DNA of 64,000 nucleotides from Streptomyces sp. NBC_01707 (GTDB taxonomy: Bacteria; Actinomycetota; Actinomycetes; Streptomycetales; Streptomycetaceae): the NCBI RefSeq assembly GCF_041438805.1, contig NZ_CP109190.1, forward strand, positions 124,001 through 188,000, written 5' to 3'. Shown piece by piece: positions 1 to 9,611 of this stretch. A program made the translations under genes and the position numbers. A model generated the notes under the pieces. That model did no database searches. It was not told the origin of the DNA and saw only the letters and a list, made by a program, of their open reading frames with translations. Numbering within the stretch: the stretch's first letter is position 1; each line of letters begins with the position of its first letter.

Positions 1-88
1 GCTGGGGATGATGCACCGGTGACCGTTCGACCCCCGCTCCGCATCCACATTCCAACGCCCGCCGCAGCCCCGCAGGCAGGAGAGAGCC

Positions 89-763
89 ATGCGCCGCTTC
101 GTACGTGACAACGGGCTGAGCCTGGGCTTCGGCATCGCGTTCCTCTTCGCCCTCGCAGGACAGGCGGTCGCCGGGCATGCGGAATTCAACCATCAGCTGG
201 CAACTGACGGCTTCGCGCAGATCAGCTTCGGAAATTACCTGATGTCCTCGGACTTCGCCGTCGATGTGACGGAGAACTGGCAGTCGGAATACCTGCAGTT
301 CTTCCTGTACATCGTCGCGACCGTCTGGCTGCTGCAACGCGGATCCCCTGAGTCCAAGGCACTGAGCAAGGCGGGCACCGAGTCGGATCAAGAACAGCGG
401 GCAGGTGAACATGCCAGTCACGATTCACCGCGCTGGGCCGGTATCGGCGGCGCCCGCCAAGCGCTGTTCTCGCGCTCACTGGGCCTGGTCATGGGCGGAC
501 TGTTCCTGCTGTCGTGGCTGGCGCAGTCAGTCTCCGGAGTCGCCGCGTACAACGAACAGCAACTACGCCAGCTTCGGGCCCCCATCGACTGGGGAAGCTA
601 TCTCGCCTCCGCCGACTTCTGGAGCCGCAGCCTGCAGAACTGGCAGTCCGAGCTCCTCGCAGTAGCCTCCATGGCCATCCTCTCCGTCTACCTACGCCAG
701 CGCGGCTCCCCGGAATCCAAACCCGTCGGCACCCCCCACACCTCAACCGGGGTCGAGGGATAA
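89..763 (+). CDS. DUF6766 family membrane protein
   Basis: This is a 224-residue integral membrane protein of unknown function that I recognise as the actinobacterial DUF6766 type. The protein is an internal duplication. Each half has one hydrophobic segment (residues about 11-29 and 129-149), a conserved block with NWQSE, a second hydrophobic segment and the ending RGSPESK. The two halves are joined by a charged linker (about 90-115). The start is supported by AGGAGAG a few bases upstream of ATG. It stands alone on the plus strand, convergent with the oxidoreductase genes that follow. Family membership is from memory of the pattern; the duplication is directly visible. No reaction can be assigned. 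Confidence 0.8.
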   Translation: MRRFVRDNGLSLGFGIAFLFALAGQAVAGHAEFNHQLATDGFAQISFGNYLMSSDFAVDVTENWQSEYLQFFLYIVATVWLLQRGSPESKALSKAGTESDQEQRAGEHASHDSPRWAGIGGARQALFSRSLGLVMGGLFLLSWLAQSVSGVAAYNEQQLRQLRAPIDWGSYLASADFWSRSLQNWQSELLAVASMAILSVYLRQRGSPESKPVGTPHTSTGVEG

Positions 764-872
764 CCTCGACTCTCCACGGCGTCGGGGTCCGACCGGGCGA
801 ACGCCCGCGATCCGGCTCAAGGGGTGCCGCCATCAGTAGGGCCTGCTTGTGGGACCGGGACGAGCGCCAGGC

Positions 873-1388
873 CTACAGGCTCGTCAGGATCTGGGGCGAC
901 AGGTTCTTGATCATGGTGTTGGTCCAGCGCATCTGGCGGAGCGTCTGGGGGTGGCAGGAGGATGCGAGGCTGAGCAGCCCAGTGTTCTTGGTGGCCTGCG
1001 CGGCCTGGGCGAGCATCTCCCAGTGCAGCGAGTTGTGCGTCGCGGCCAAATGGAGGTCACGCAGGTCCCGCAGGAGCAGCAGACCCGGTTCGGGGCGGCC
1101 GCCTACCGCCTCTGGCGCCTTCCGCCGGGGCGTGCCGAGTACGCCTTCGAAGCAGGTGTCGGACGGCCCGCTGAGGTGCAAGCCTTGGTCGGCCGCCGCT
1201 GCGGTGAGGAGCCGGACATGTTCACGTGACCAGGCAGCGACGTCGGTGGCGATGCGGGAGACCTCGTGTTCCGTGCGGTGGCGTTCCGACACGGCTACGA
1301 GTTCTTCAGCGAGGTCGCGTTCACCGCGGTACAGGGTGCGCAGGACGCTTTCGATGCCGTTCAACGGTTGTCTCCCGGAGGGTCCCAT
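873..1388 (-). CDS. helical protein coupled to the molybdopterin oxidoreductase (ferritin-like/DUF892-type guess)
   Basis: A 171-residue, mostly helical protein with no signal peptide. Its start overlaps the end of the upstream oxidoreductase by 28 bases, so the two are translated from one message. The first helices (residues about 12-70) and the last two (about 103-165) could form a four-helix bundle of the ferritin-like or DUF892 kind, with His and Glu scattered through them (HNSLHWEML around 118-126). I do not see a clean di-iron ExxH pair, so a metal site is not claimed. The intimate coupling suggests a partner, chaperone or maturation role for the molybdoenzyme. Unknown function is the honest alternative. 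Confidence 0.6.
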   Translation of the reverse strand: MGPSGRQPLNGIESVLRTLYRGERDLAEELVAVSERHRTEHEVSRIATDVAAWSREHVRLLTAAAADQGLHLSGPSDTCFEGVLGTPRRKAPEAVGGRPEPGLLLLRDLRDLHLAATHNSLHWEMLAQAAQATKNTGLLSLASSCHPQTLRQMRWTNTMIKNLSPQILTSL

Positions 1389-3847
1389 GTGGTGTCCGGA
1401 GCCTGTGACACTTGCGCTCGCGGTCCCCCGAGGGTGGCCGGGACGCTTGCAGGGTCCATCGGGGCGGACGCGGTGTTGGTGGGTGCAGGGGCCCGTTTCC
1501 CGTTGCCGCGTTCGATGAGGATGAGGGCGGCTGCGGCTGTCTTGAACAGTGGCTGCTTGGAGGCAGGGTCCCAGGCGGTGATCGTCGTCTCGTTCGCCGC
1601 CCGGCCCGGCGTGGTCTCGTCCGGACCGGAACCGGCGGGCGTGTCCCAGTAGCCGTAATGGAACGGCACGAACAGCAGTCCTGGCCGAAGCCCTGTGAGG
1701 CGCAGTCGGGCGCGAAGCGCGCCGCGGGGTGAACGGACCTCGACCAGGTCGCCCTCGGAAAGGTCCTGTGCGGCGGCGTCCGCTTCGCTGATCTCGACCC
1801 ACACATCCGGAGCCGCTTCGTTCAGCTGGGGTGAGCGTCCCGTCTTGGTGCGGGTGTGGAAGTGGTAGACGGTGCGGCCCGTCGTCAGCTGGAAGGGGTA
1901 CTCCTCGTTGGGGATCTCGTAGGGTGGCAGGTAGCTGACCGCCTTGATCATGGCCTTGCCGTCCGGGTTCACGTGGCGGTACTCCACCTCGCCGTCCGCG
2001 GCCCCCGTCACCAGGTCCTTGCCGTAGTTCTCGCACACATCGGGGTGTGCCCAGCTGATGCCGGCGGTGTAGAGCCGCTCGGTACCGTCCGGCGCCTGCT
2101 CGTTGACCGGCCATTGAATGCCGCTACCGTCGCGCAGCTTTGCATAGGTGAGGCCGGTGTAGTCACAAGGACGGCCGGCGCTGCATCGCTTCCACGCCTC
2201 GAACGCGGACTCCGGGTCGTTCCAGGAGACTAGCGGTCTGCCGTCCTTGTCACGGAAGTCCATCCGGGCGGCGTAGTCGAGGAAGATGTTGAGGTCCGGT
2301 TTCGCCTCTCCTGGCGGTTCGACGGCCTTGGCGGACAGATGCACGGTGCGGTCGGCGTTGGTGAGGGTGCCCGTCTTCTCGCCCCAGGTGGCGGCAGCCA
2401 GCACCACGTCGGCGAACTGTGCCGTCTCGGTCAGGAACAGATCCTGTACGACGACGAAGAGCCTTTCCTGGGCAAGGATGGAACGGACGCGGGCGAGTTC
2501 GGGCAACGAGACGGCCGGGTTGGTGCCGCTGACCCACAGCATCCGGATCGAGCCCTGCTCGGCGTAGCGGAACATCTGCATGGCGTGGGTGGGTGGCGCG
2601 TAGTGCGGGATGGAGCTTGGCTCCACGTTCCACACCTTGGCCAGGTCGGCCACATGTGCGTCGTTCTGCCAGTTGCGGAACCCGGGCAGGTCACCGTTGG
2701 CACCGCACTCCCGGGTGTTCTGGGCGGTGGGCTGCCCGTTCATCTGAAGCACGCCGGCGCCCGGCCGCCCGAGCATGCCCCGAATCAGGTGCAGGTTGTT
2801 GACCTGGACGGCGGCCGCCGTGGCCTGGTGGGACTGGTAAACGCCCTGCAGCACGGTGGACAGTAACCGGTCGGCGGTCCCGAGGAGTTCGGCTGCCTCA
2901 CCGATCAGTACCGCCGGGACATCGCAGATGCTGGCCGCCCAGGCGGGGGTGCAGTCCTTGACGCGGTCGGCGAGCTGCTCGTATCCGACCGTGTGGGCCT
3001 GGATGTACGCGTGGTCGACGCGGTCCGTTCGGATGATCTCGTGCAGCAGGGCGTTGAGCAGGGCGACATTGGTGCCGATGCGCGGGGCGAGGTGCACCGT
3101 CGCCCTGCGCGCCACCTGGGTAGGACGCGGGTCCACACAGATCAGCCGGGGCGGTTCGGTGCCCTCCAGCCGGTCCAGGATCCGCATCCACTGCACGGGC
3201 TGGGTCTCGGCGACGTTGTGGCCGAACAGGGCGATCACGTCGGCGTGGTCGATGTCATCGTAACTGCCGGGCTGCCCGTCACAACCGAAAGACTCCTTGA
3301 GCGCCTCCGCGGCGGTTGAGGTGCACAACCGGGTGTTGCCGTCAAGGTGGTTGGTGCCGATACCCGCCCGGGCCAGCACCGCCAGGGTGTAGTACTCCTC
3401 CAGGAACAGCTGCCCTGAGGTGTAGAAACCGATAGACCCGGGCCCGCGATCCTTCAGCAGCTTCTGGGAGCGGGTGACGACGCGGCCCATCGCGGTCTCC
3501 CAGTCGCTCTCCACCAGCCGCCCGCCCTCACGCACGAGCGGCCGGGTCAGCCGGTCGGGCGAGGCATTGGCCTGCCAGCCGAACAGGTCCTTGGGACCCA
3601 GCCTGCCGCGGTTGACCCGGTCGGTCGCCCGCCCCCGCACACCGACCATGCGACCATCCATGACGGCGATGTCCATGGCATCCCCGTCGGAATGGAGGAT
3701 CGAGGCGGCCTGCACCCACTCCTGCACCATGCCGGATTCCACACCGTTGGCAAGGAAGGTATCCACCCGAGCCGGCCAGCGTGCATGACGCCCATGTGGG
3801 ACACGGCTGCCCCACGGATCACGGATCCGGTCCACCGAGGACTCCAT
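1361..3847 (-). CDS. molybdopterin-dependent oxidoreductase lacking the N-terminal Fe-S cysteines
   Basis: An 828-residue member of the DMSO-reductase superfamily, closest in layout to the assimilatory nitrate reductase/formate dehydrogenase group. It should bind bis-MGD molybdenum. The probable Mo ligand is Cys175 in the segment GNTRLCTSTAAEALKESFG. The C-terminal molydopterin dinucleotide-binding domain is present (TTGRTVYHFHTRTKTGRSP and later). Oddly, the first 90 residues contain no cysteine at all. The place where the family has GRLCPKG reads GRLGPKD, so the usual [4Fe-4S] cluster cannot form. There is no Tat signal. ATG at 3847 is chosen because AGGAAA precedes it. It heads a two-gene unit with the helical protein downstream. 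The substrate cannot be told from sequence. Confidence 0.82.
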   Translation of the reverse strand: MESSVDRIRDPWGSRVPHGRHARWPARVDTFLANGVESGMVQEWVQAASILHSDGDAMDIAVMDGRMVGVRGRATDRVNRGRLGPKDLFGWQANASPDRLTRPLVREGGRLVESDWETAMGRVVTRSQKLLKDRGPGSIGFYTSGQLFLEEYYTLAVLARAGIGTNHLDGNTRLCTSTAAEALKESFGCDGQPGSYDDIDHADVIALFGHNVAETQPVQWMRILDRLEGTEPPRLICVDPRPTQVARRATVHLAPRIGTNVALLNALLHEIIRTDRVDHAYIQAHTVGYEQLADRVKDCTPAWAASICDVPAVLIGEAAELLGTADRLLSTVLQGVYQSHQATAAAVQVNNLHLIRGMLGRPGAGVLQMNGQPTAQNTRECGANGDLPGFRNWQNDAHVADLAKVWNVEPSSIPHYAPPTHAMQMFRYAEQGSIRMLWVSGTNPAVSLPELARVRSILAQERLFVVVQDLFLTETAQFADVVLAAATWGEKTGTLTNADRTVHLSAKAVEPPGEAKPDLNIFLDYAARMDFRDKDGRPLVSWNDPESAFEAWKRCSAGRPCDYTGLTYAKLRDGSGIQWPVNEQAPDGTERLYTAGISWAHPDVCENYGKDLVTGAADGEVEYRHVNPDGKAMIKAVSYLPPYEIPNEEYPFQLTTGRTVYHFHTRTKTGRSPQLNEAAPDVWVEISEADAAAQDLSEGDLVEVRSPRGALRARLRLTGLRPGLLFVPFHYGYWDTPAGSGPDETTPGRAANETTITAWDPASKQPLFKTAAAALILIERGNGKRAPAPTNTASAPMDPASVPATLGGPRAQVSQAPDTTWDPPGDNR

Positions 3848-4634
3848 CACTGTTTCCTGTCTGCAGATCTGATGACGCGTGCTCGGGTGCCGATGGGTGA
3901 AGCCTGGTGTGCAACTGGCCGCTCAGCCCTCCACGTCGGCATCATCATGGTTAGCCCGGGCTGGTTCGGGCTCCGTTGACCCGCCGCACGGGACCATACG
4001 GCGACGTATACGCGGAGGCGAAGTCTGGAGGGGTTTGACCGCTGGCTGGTTCATCTCGCCGACACCAAAGCCCGGGGATGTGACGTCACGCCCGTGCAGA
4101 CGGAGCCGAGGCCGGCCCCGTGCGACCGTGAAATGCAACAGTCGGTCGCGCAAAGGCGGCCGTCGCAACTCGCACGACGGGTTTTCCGCGAGGACGGCAC
4201 GGGCCCACCTGCGGCGCACCTAGAACCCTTCCCAGCGCCGCGACGTCGACAATCCGCGCCGCTTGCTTCGTCCAGAACCCGCTGCCCGTCCGGAGGGCAA
4301 CCCCCGTCGCAGGAGACTGATGGGGTACGCAGCCATGGAAACACAGATGCCGGCCGTGAGGACATTGGGGCGCTGACTAGCCCAGTGTCACGCTGATGGC
4401 GGCCCTGCCGAAGAAACAGATCGGTCCTGTGCAGCGCCGCTGCTCGGCAGCGGCGGAGAGGCTTGACCTCTCCTTTGCTTGAGATGAGCGTTTCCACCCC
4501 GATTCAGCGGTGAGGCGGCGTCCAGGATGCCCATGACGGATCCATGCGGTTGTGTACCTGTATAAGCCTTTAACCGCGAAGGCCGATGAAGGTCATCCTG
4601 CGTCCCGGTGGAGCGCGTGAGAGGGAGACGATCG
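3848..4634. other. long divergent intergenic region
   Basis: Nearly 790 bases separate the divergent molybdopterin oxidoreductase and FAD/Fe-S oxidoreductase genes. Open frames here have no family features and look like chance frames in GC-rich DNA. It must hold the promoters for both directions, but I could not pick out a convincing -10/-35 pair or a clear palindrome. Confidence 0.4.
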
Positions 4635-7600
4635 GTGGAGCCTGAGTCGGTGTCGAAGAACAGCGGAGCGGTCACCGAATTCGGGGGTGGCACGACGGTG
4701 GAGGCGGCTGAGCTGGAGAAGGTCTTGCGTGCCCGGGTGCGCGGTGAGGTTCGCTTCGACGCGGGCAGCCGGGGCGCTTATTCCACCGACGGTTCTAACT
4801 ACCGGCAGGTTCCGATCGGTGTGGTCGTGCCGCGTGACGTGGACGCGGGAGCCGAAGCGGTCGCGGTGTGCGCCCGGTTCGGTGTTCCCGTGCTGTCGCG
4901 GGGCGGCGGGACCAGCCTCGCGGGCCAGTGCACCAACGCGGCGGTCGTCATCGATTGGACGAAGTACTGCAACCGCCTGGTGTCGGTCGACGTGGAGCGG
5001 CGTACGTGTGTGGTGGAGCCGGGGATTGTGTTGGACGAGCTCAACCGGCAGCTGTCCGCCTACCAGCTGAAGTTCGGCCCCAAGCCCTCGACCCACAGCC
5101 ACTGCTCGCTGGGCGGCATGATTGGCAACAATTCCTGCGGTGCATCCGCGCAGGCGTACGGCAAGACCGTGGACAATGTGCGGCGCCTGGAGATCGTGAC
5201 CTACAACGGGACACGCTGCTGGGTCGGCCCTACCCCGGACGAGGAATTCGAGGAGATCGTCGGAGCCGGGGGGCGGCGGGCCGATCTGTACCAGGGGTTG
5301 CGGGACATCATCAGCCGTCACATGGGTGACGTGCGGTTGGGTTACCCCGACATTCCCAGGCGAGTTTCCGGCTACAACCTTGACTCGCTGCTGCCCGAGA
5401 AGGGCTTCGACGTAGCGCGTGCGCTCGTCGGGAGTGAGGGCACGCTGGTGACGGTGCTGAGGGCCGAGCTCGACCTGGTGCCGGTGCCGCCGTACGAGGC
5501 CATGGTTGTGCTCGGATACAGCGACATTTGCGTCGCCGCGGATGACGTGCCGCGACTGCTGGAACACGGAGACCCCGAGCTGCTGGAGGCCATCGATGGG
5601 CGGATGGCGCAGCTCATGCGGGAGGAGAACTCCCACCTCGACTCGCTGGACCTGTTCCCCGTCGGTGAGAGCTGGCTACTGGTGCAGTTCAGCGGCGACA
5701 GCCAGGAGGCCGCCGACGCCCAGGTACGCGAAGTCCTCGAGGCTCTCGGCAAGGGGGAGAATGACCCGGACGTGGCGGTCTCCGATGATCCGAAGCGTGA
5801 ACAGCAGATGCTCCGTGCGCGGGAGGCCGGGCTGGGCGTCACTGCGCGACCGCCGGACGGCAGGGAGACCTGGGAAGGGTGGGAGGACTCGGCCGTCCCC
5901 CCGGACCGGCTCGGAGACTACTTGCGCGATCTGCGCGGGCTCTTCTCCGAGTTCGGCTACGACGCCGCCTCGCTCTACGGTCACTTCGGCCAGGGCTGCG
6001 TGCACACCCGTATCCCGTTCGAACTGAAGACGGCCGACGGTGTGGCGGTGTTCCGCGCGTTCCTGTTCCGCGCCGCCGACCTGGTCACCTCCTACGGCGG
6101 GTCCTTGTCGGGGGAACACGGCGATGGGCAGGCCCGCGGCGAGCTGCTGACCCGGATGTTCGGGGAGACGCTGGTCACCGCGTTCGGTGAGGTGAAGGCG
6201 CTGTTCGACCCGGACAACCGGATGAACCCGGGGAAGATTGTCTCCCCCTATCGCACCGACGAGAACCTTCGCCTAGGCGCTCGGTGGCGTCCCCGGGGTG
6301 ACCGGACCGAGTTCGGCTATCCCGAGGACGACGGCTCCTTCGTCCGGGCAGTCATGCGTTGCGTCGGCATCGGTAACTGCCGCAGCGACGAAGGAGGAGT
6401 CATGTGCCCCTCCTACCGGGCGACGGGCGAGGAGGAACACTCCACCCGCGGCCGGTCCCGTCTGCTGTTCGAGATGCTCGGTGGCCATGCCGACTCCCCC
6501 GTGGCCGACGGATGGCGCTCCACCGAGGTCAAGGACGCCCTTGACCTGTGTCTGTCCTGCAAGGGCTGCAAGTCGGACTGCCCGGTCGGCGTGGACATGG
6601 CCACGTACAAGGCGGAGTTCCTCTCCCACCACTACGCCGGGCGGCTGCGTCCGGCGACCCACTACTCGATGGGCTGGCTCCCGCTGTGGGCCCGGCTGTC
6701 GCGCCTGGCGCCCCGCCTGGTGAATGCCGCGCTCAGCGCACCCGGGGTCGCCCGGGTGGGCAAGTTCGTGGCCGGGGTGGCCGGCGAACGCGAGGCGCCC
6801 GCCTTCGCCGAGGAATCCTTCGTCCAGTGGTGGATGGCGCGCGGCGCTCCCGAGCCCGATCCTGCCGATCCGTGGACCGTCGTGCTGTGGCCCGATACGT
6901 TCTCCACGTACTTCCATCCCGCGATCGCGAAGGCCGCGGTGCGCGTGCTGGAAGACGCGGGGTTTCAGGTCGCCGTTCCGGTGCGGGCTGTGTGCTGCGG
7001 ACTCACCTGGATCTCCACCGGGCAGCTGGCCACCGCGAAGAAGGTTCTGCGTCGCACCCTGGATGTGCTGCGGCCCTGGATTGAGGCGGGGACCCCTGTG
7101 GTCGGTCTGGAACCCTCGTGTACCGCCGTCTTCCGCAGCGACGCCCCCGAACTGATGCCGCATGACCAGGACGTCCAGCGGCTGTCCGCGCAGTTCCGGA
7201 CCTTTGCTGAATTGCTCCTCAACGACGCTCCGGACGGCTGGCGGCCGCCGCGGCTCGCCCGGGCCGCGGTCGTCCAAACCCACTGCCATCAGCACGCGGT
7301 GATGAAATACGACGCTGATCGCGAACTGCTGCGCCGTGCCGGCGTTGACGCCGATGTGCTGGATGAGGGTTGCTGCGGCCTCGCCGGAAACTTCGGCTTC
7401 GAACGCGGGCACCACAAGCTGTCTATGACGATCGCAGAGCAGGGCGTGCTGCCAGCCGTGCGGGATGCGCCCGACGGGTCGCTCGTTCTGGCGGACGGCT
7501 TCAGCTGCCGCACCCAGATCGAGCAGGGCGGTACCGGCCGGCGGGCAATGCACCTGGCCGAGGCCCTCGCCCTCGGACTCGATGGACTCCCGCCCGCCGA

Positions 7601-7733
7601 CCATCCGGAGAAGGCGCTCGACCGACCTGCGGCCGTGATCCGGGACGCCCGGCTGGTCGTGGCGGGCGCGGTCACGGTCGCTGGGGCTGCGGCCGTAGCG
7701 GGTTATGCACTGCTGCGCCGGGCCCTGCACTGA
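4635..7733 (+). CDS. FAD-linked oxidase fused to 4Fe-4S and CCG domains (D-lactate/2-hydroxyacid dehydrogenase type)
   Basis: About 1,032 residues with the Dld/GlcD-GlcF-like fused architecture, also seen in YdiJ. The FAD-binding PCMH domain contains RGGGTSLAGQC (about 85-100) and GSEGTLV. The FAD-oxidase C-terminal domain contains GEHGDGQARGE (about 492-503). Two ferredoxin-type clusters follow, with CLSCKGCKSDCPVG near 640-652. Two CCG cysteine-rich motifs come next (AVCCGLTW near 785 and EGCCGLAGNFG near 909). A C-terminal hydrophobic helix (AGAVTVAGAAAVAGYALL) suggests membrane attachment. The family oxidises 2-hydroxyacids and passes electrons to the respiratory chain; the exact substrate is unknown. 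The GTG at 4635 is preferred over a GTG at 4608 because GAGAGGGAG lies just upstream. It leads the plus-strand run of oxidoreductases. Confidence 0.85.
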   Translation: MEPESVSKNSGAVTEFGGGTTVEAAELEKVLRARVRGEVRFDAGSRGAYSTDGSNYRQVPIGVVVPRDVDAGAEAVAVCARFGVPVLSRGGGTSLAGQCTNAAVVIDWTKYCNRLVSVDVERRTCVVEPGIVLDELNRQLSAYQLKFGPKPSTHSHCSLGGMIGNNSCGASAQAYGKTVDNVRRLEIVTYNGTRCWVGPTPDEEFEEIVGAGGRRADLYQGLRDIISRHMGDVRLGYPDIPRRVSGYNLDSLLPEKGFDVARALVGSEGTLVTVLRAELDLVPVPPYEAMVVLGYSDICVAADDVPRLLEHGDPELLEAIDGRMAQLMREENSHLDSLDLFPVGESWLLVQFSGDSQEAADAQVREVLEALGKGENDPDVAVSDDPKREQQMLRAREAGLGVTARPPDGRETWEGWEDSAVPPDRLGDYLRDLRGLFSEFGYDAASLYGHFGQGCVHTRIPFELKTADGVAVFRAFLFRAADLVTSYGGSLSGEHGDGQARGELLTRMFGETLVTAFGEVKALFDPDNRMNPGKIVSPYRTDENLRLGARWRPRGDRTEFGYPEDDGSFVRAVMRCVGIGNCRSDEGGVMCPSYRATGEEEHSTRGRSRLLFEMLGGHADSPVADGWRSTEVKDALDLCLSCKGCKSDCPVGVDMATYKAEFLSHHYAGRLRPATHYSMGWLPLWARLSRLAPRLVNAALSAPGVARVGKFVAGVAGEREAPAFAEESFVQWWMARGAPEPDPADPWTVVLWPDTFSTYFHPAIAKAAVRVLEDAGFQVAVPVRAVCCGLTWISTGQLATAKKVLRRTLDVLRPWIEAGTPVVGLEPSCTAVFRSDAPELMPHDQDVQRLSAQFRTFAELLLNDAPDGWRPPRLARAAVVQTHCHQHAVMKYDADRELLRRAGVDADVLDEGCCGLAGNFGFERGHHKLSMTIAEQGVLPAVRDAPDGSLVLADGFSCRTQIEQGGTGRRAMHLAEALALGLDGLPPADHPEKALDRPAAVIRDARLVVAGAVTVAGAAAVAGYALLRRALH

Positions 7734-7793
7734 GCGAACTCGGCCAACCGCGCGGGACCCGGTCCTGCACCTGAGGAAGGGAGCACGAAGCCG

Positions 7794-9611
7794 ATGAAGG
7801 TGTCCGACTACGTACTGCAACGGCTGCGCGAGTGGGAGGTGGACCATGTCTTCGCCTACGCCGGCGACGGCATCAACGGCCTGCTCGCCGCATGGGGGCG
7901 CGCCGAGAACCAACCGGTGTTCGTCCAGGCCCGGCACGAGGAGATGGCCGCGTTCGAAGCCGTCGGCTATGCGAAGTTCTCCGGGAAAATCGGGGTCTGC
8001 GCGGCAACTTCGGGACCCGGGGCCATCCACCTGCTCAACGGGCTGTACGACGCCAAACTCGACCACGTTCCCGTGGTGGCGATTGTCGGGCAGACCAATC
8101 GCAGCGCCATGGGCGGCTCCTACCAGCAGGAAGTCGACCTGCTGAGCCTGTACAAGGACGTGGCCTCCGACTTCTGCGAAATGGTCACCGTCCCCGAACA
8201 GCTGCCCAACGTCATCGACCGGGCCATGCGCACCGCCTACGGCAGGCGGACGGTAACCGCCGTCATCATTCCCGCCGATGTGCAGGAACTCGACTACTCT
8301 CCGCCCACTCACGCCTTCAAGATGGTGCCCTCCAGCCTCGGCATGACCGTCGCCGTGCCCGTGCCGGCGGACGAGGACCTCGCCCGCGCCGCCGAGGTGC
8401 TGAACGCGGGCGAGAAGGTCGCCCTCTTGATCGGGCAGGGCGCACGCGGCGCCCGGGCCGAGGTCGAGGCTGTGGCAGACCTCCTCGGCGCCGGTGTCGC
8501 CAAGGCACTGCTCGGCAAGGACGTCCTCCCCGACAACCTGCCGTACGTCACCGGGGCGATCGGACTACTGGGCACCCGCCCCTCCTACGAGATGATGACG
8601 GACTGCGACACGCTCCTCGTCGTGGGTTCGAGTTTCCCCTATACGCAGTTCTTGCCGGAGTTCGATCAGGCCCGCGCGGTGCAGATCGACATCGATCCGC
8701 ACTACCTTGGGATGCGCTACCCGTTCGAGGTCAACCTGGCGGGCGACGCACAGGCGACGCTGGTGGCCCTGCTGCCGCGGCTGGAGCGGAAGAAGCACGG
8801 CGCCTGGCGTAAGAAGATCGAGGAGGACACCACCCGCTGGTGGGACGTCATGGAGCGGCGCGCCGCCGTGGAGGCCGACCCGATCAACCCCGAGTACGTG
8901 GTGCACAGTCTCGACGCGCTGCTGCCGGACGACGTGATCCTGGCCGCCGACTCAGGCTCCGCCGCCAACTGGTACGCCCGCCACCTGCGCATCCGCGGCA
9001 CGATGCGCGGCTCCCTGTCCGGCACCCTCGCCACAATGGGTCCCGGCGTGCCCTACGTCATCGGCGCCAAGTTCGCTCACCCCGGCCGTCCGGCCCTCGC
9101 GATCGTCGGGGACGGCGCCATGCAGATGAATGGTATGGCCGAGCTGATCACCGCCGCCAAGTACTGGCATGAATGGCAGGATCCGCGGCTGATCGTGGCC
9201 GTACTGAACAACCAGGACCTCAACCAGGTCACCTGGGAGATGCGTGCCATGTCCGGTGCCCCTCAGTTCCTGCCCTCTCAGGCCATTCCGGACGTTCCCT
9301 ATGCCGACTTCGCGCAATCCATCGGACTCGGTGGTGTCCGGGTGGAGAAGCCGGACCAGGTCGAAGCGGCATGGCGGCAGGCCCTCACGGCCGACCGGCC
9401 CTTCCTGATCGACTTCCGCACCGACCCGGCCGTGCCGCCCATCCCGCCACACGCCACTCGGGAACAGGCAGAAGCCGTGGCGTCCGCAATCGTTAAGGGG
9501 GACAGTGACCGCGGTGACGTGATCAAACAGGGGTTCAAAGCGAAGGTGCAGGAATTCCTGCCCGGACGCCGGCGCCGGGCGAAGGGCCCCGGCACGCGGG
9601 GACAGCAATGA
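7794..9611 (+). CDS. thiamine diphosphate-dependent enzyme, pyruvate oxidase/dehydrogenase (quinone) type
   Basis: A 605-residue ThDP enzyme with the three-domain POX/acetolactate synthase fold. The N-terminal PYR domain has the activating glutamate region ARHEEMAAFE (about 47-56). The middle domain follows, and the C-terminal PP domain has GDGAMQMNG...LNN, the ThDP/Mg binding motif (about 442-470). It is most like the PoxB group, which decarboxylates pyruvate to acetate and CO2 with electrons going to quinone or oxygen. Other 2-oxoacids are possible, and a C-terminal quinone-binding helix is not obvious. GAAGGGAG precedes the ATG. The stop overlaps the ATG of the next gene (ATGA), so the two are coupled. 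Confidence 0.85.
   Translation: MKVSDYVLQRLREWEVDHVFAYAGDGINGLLAAWGRAENQPVFVQARHEEMAAFEAVGYAKFSGKIGVCAATSGPGAIHLLNGLYDAKLDHVPVVAIVGQTNRSAMGGSYQQEVDLLSLYKDVASDFCEMVTVPEQLPNVIDRAMRTAYGRRTVTAVIIPADVQELDYSPPTHAFKMVPSSLGMTVAVPVPADEDLARAAEVLNAGEKVALLIGQGARGARAEVEAVADLLGAGVAKALLGKDVLPDNLPYVTGAIGLLGTRPSYEMMTDCDTLLVVGSSFPYTQFLPEFDQARAVQIDIDPHYLGMRYPFEVNLAGDAQATLVALLPRLERKKHGAWRKKIEEDTTRWWDVMERRAAVEADPINPEYVVHSLDALLPDDVILAADSGSAANWYARHLRIRGTMRGSLSGTLATMGPGVPYVIGAKFAHPGRPALAIVGDGAMQMNGMAELITAAKYWHEWQDPRLIVAVLNNQDLNQVTWEMRAMSGAPQFLPSQAIPDVPYADFAQSIGLGGVRVEKPDQVEAAWRQALTADRPFLIDFRTDPAVPPIPPHATREQAEAVASAIVKGDSDRGDVIKQGFKAKVQEFLPGRRRRAKGPGTRGQQ

Noticed and set aside
6273-8312. A 679-codon minus-strand frame across the FAD/Fe-S and ThDP genes
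   Set aside because: It spans two genes whose plus-strand products are unmistakable, so it is a shadow.
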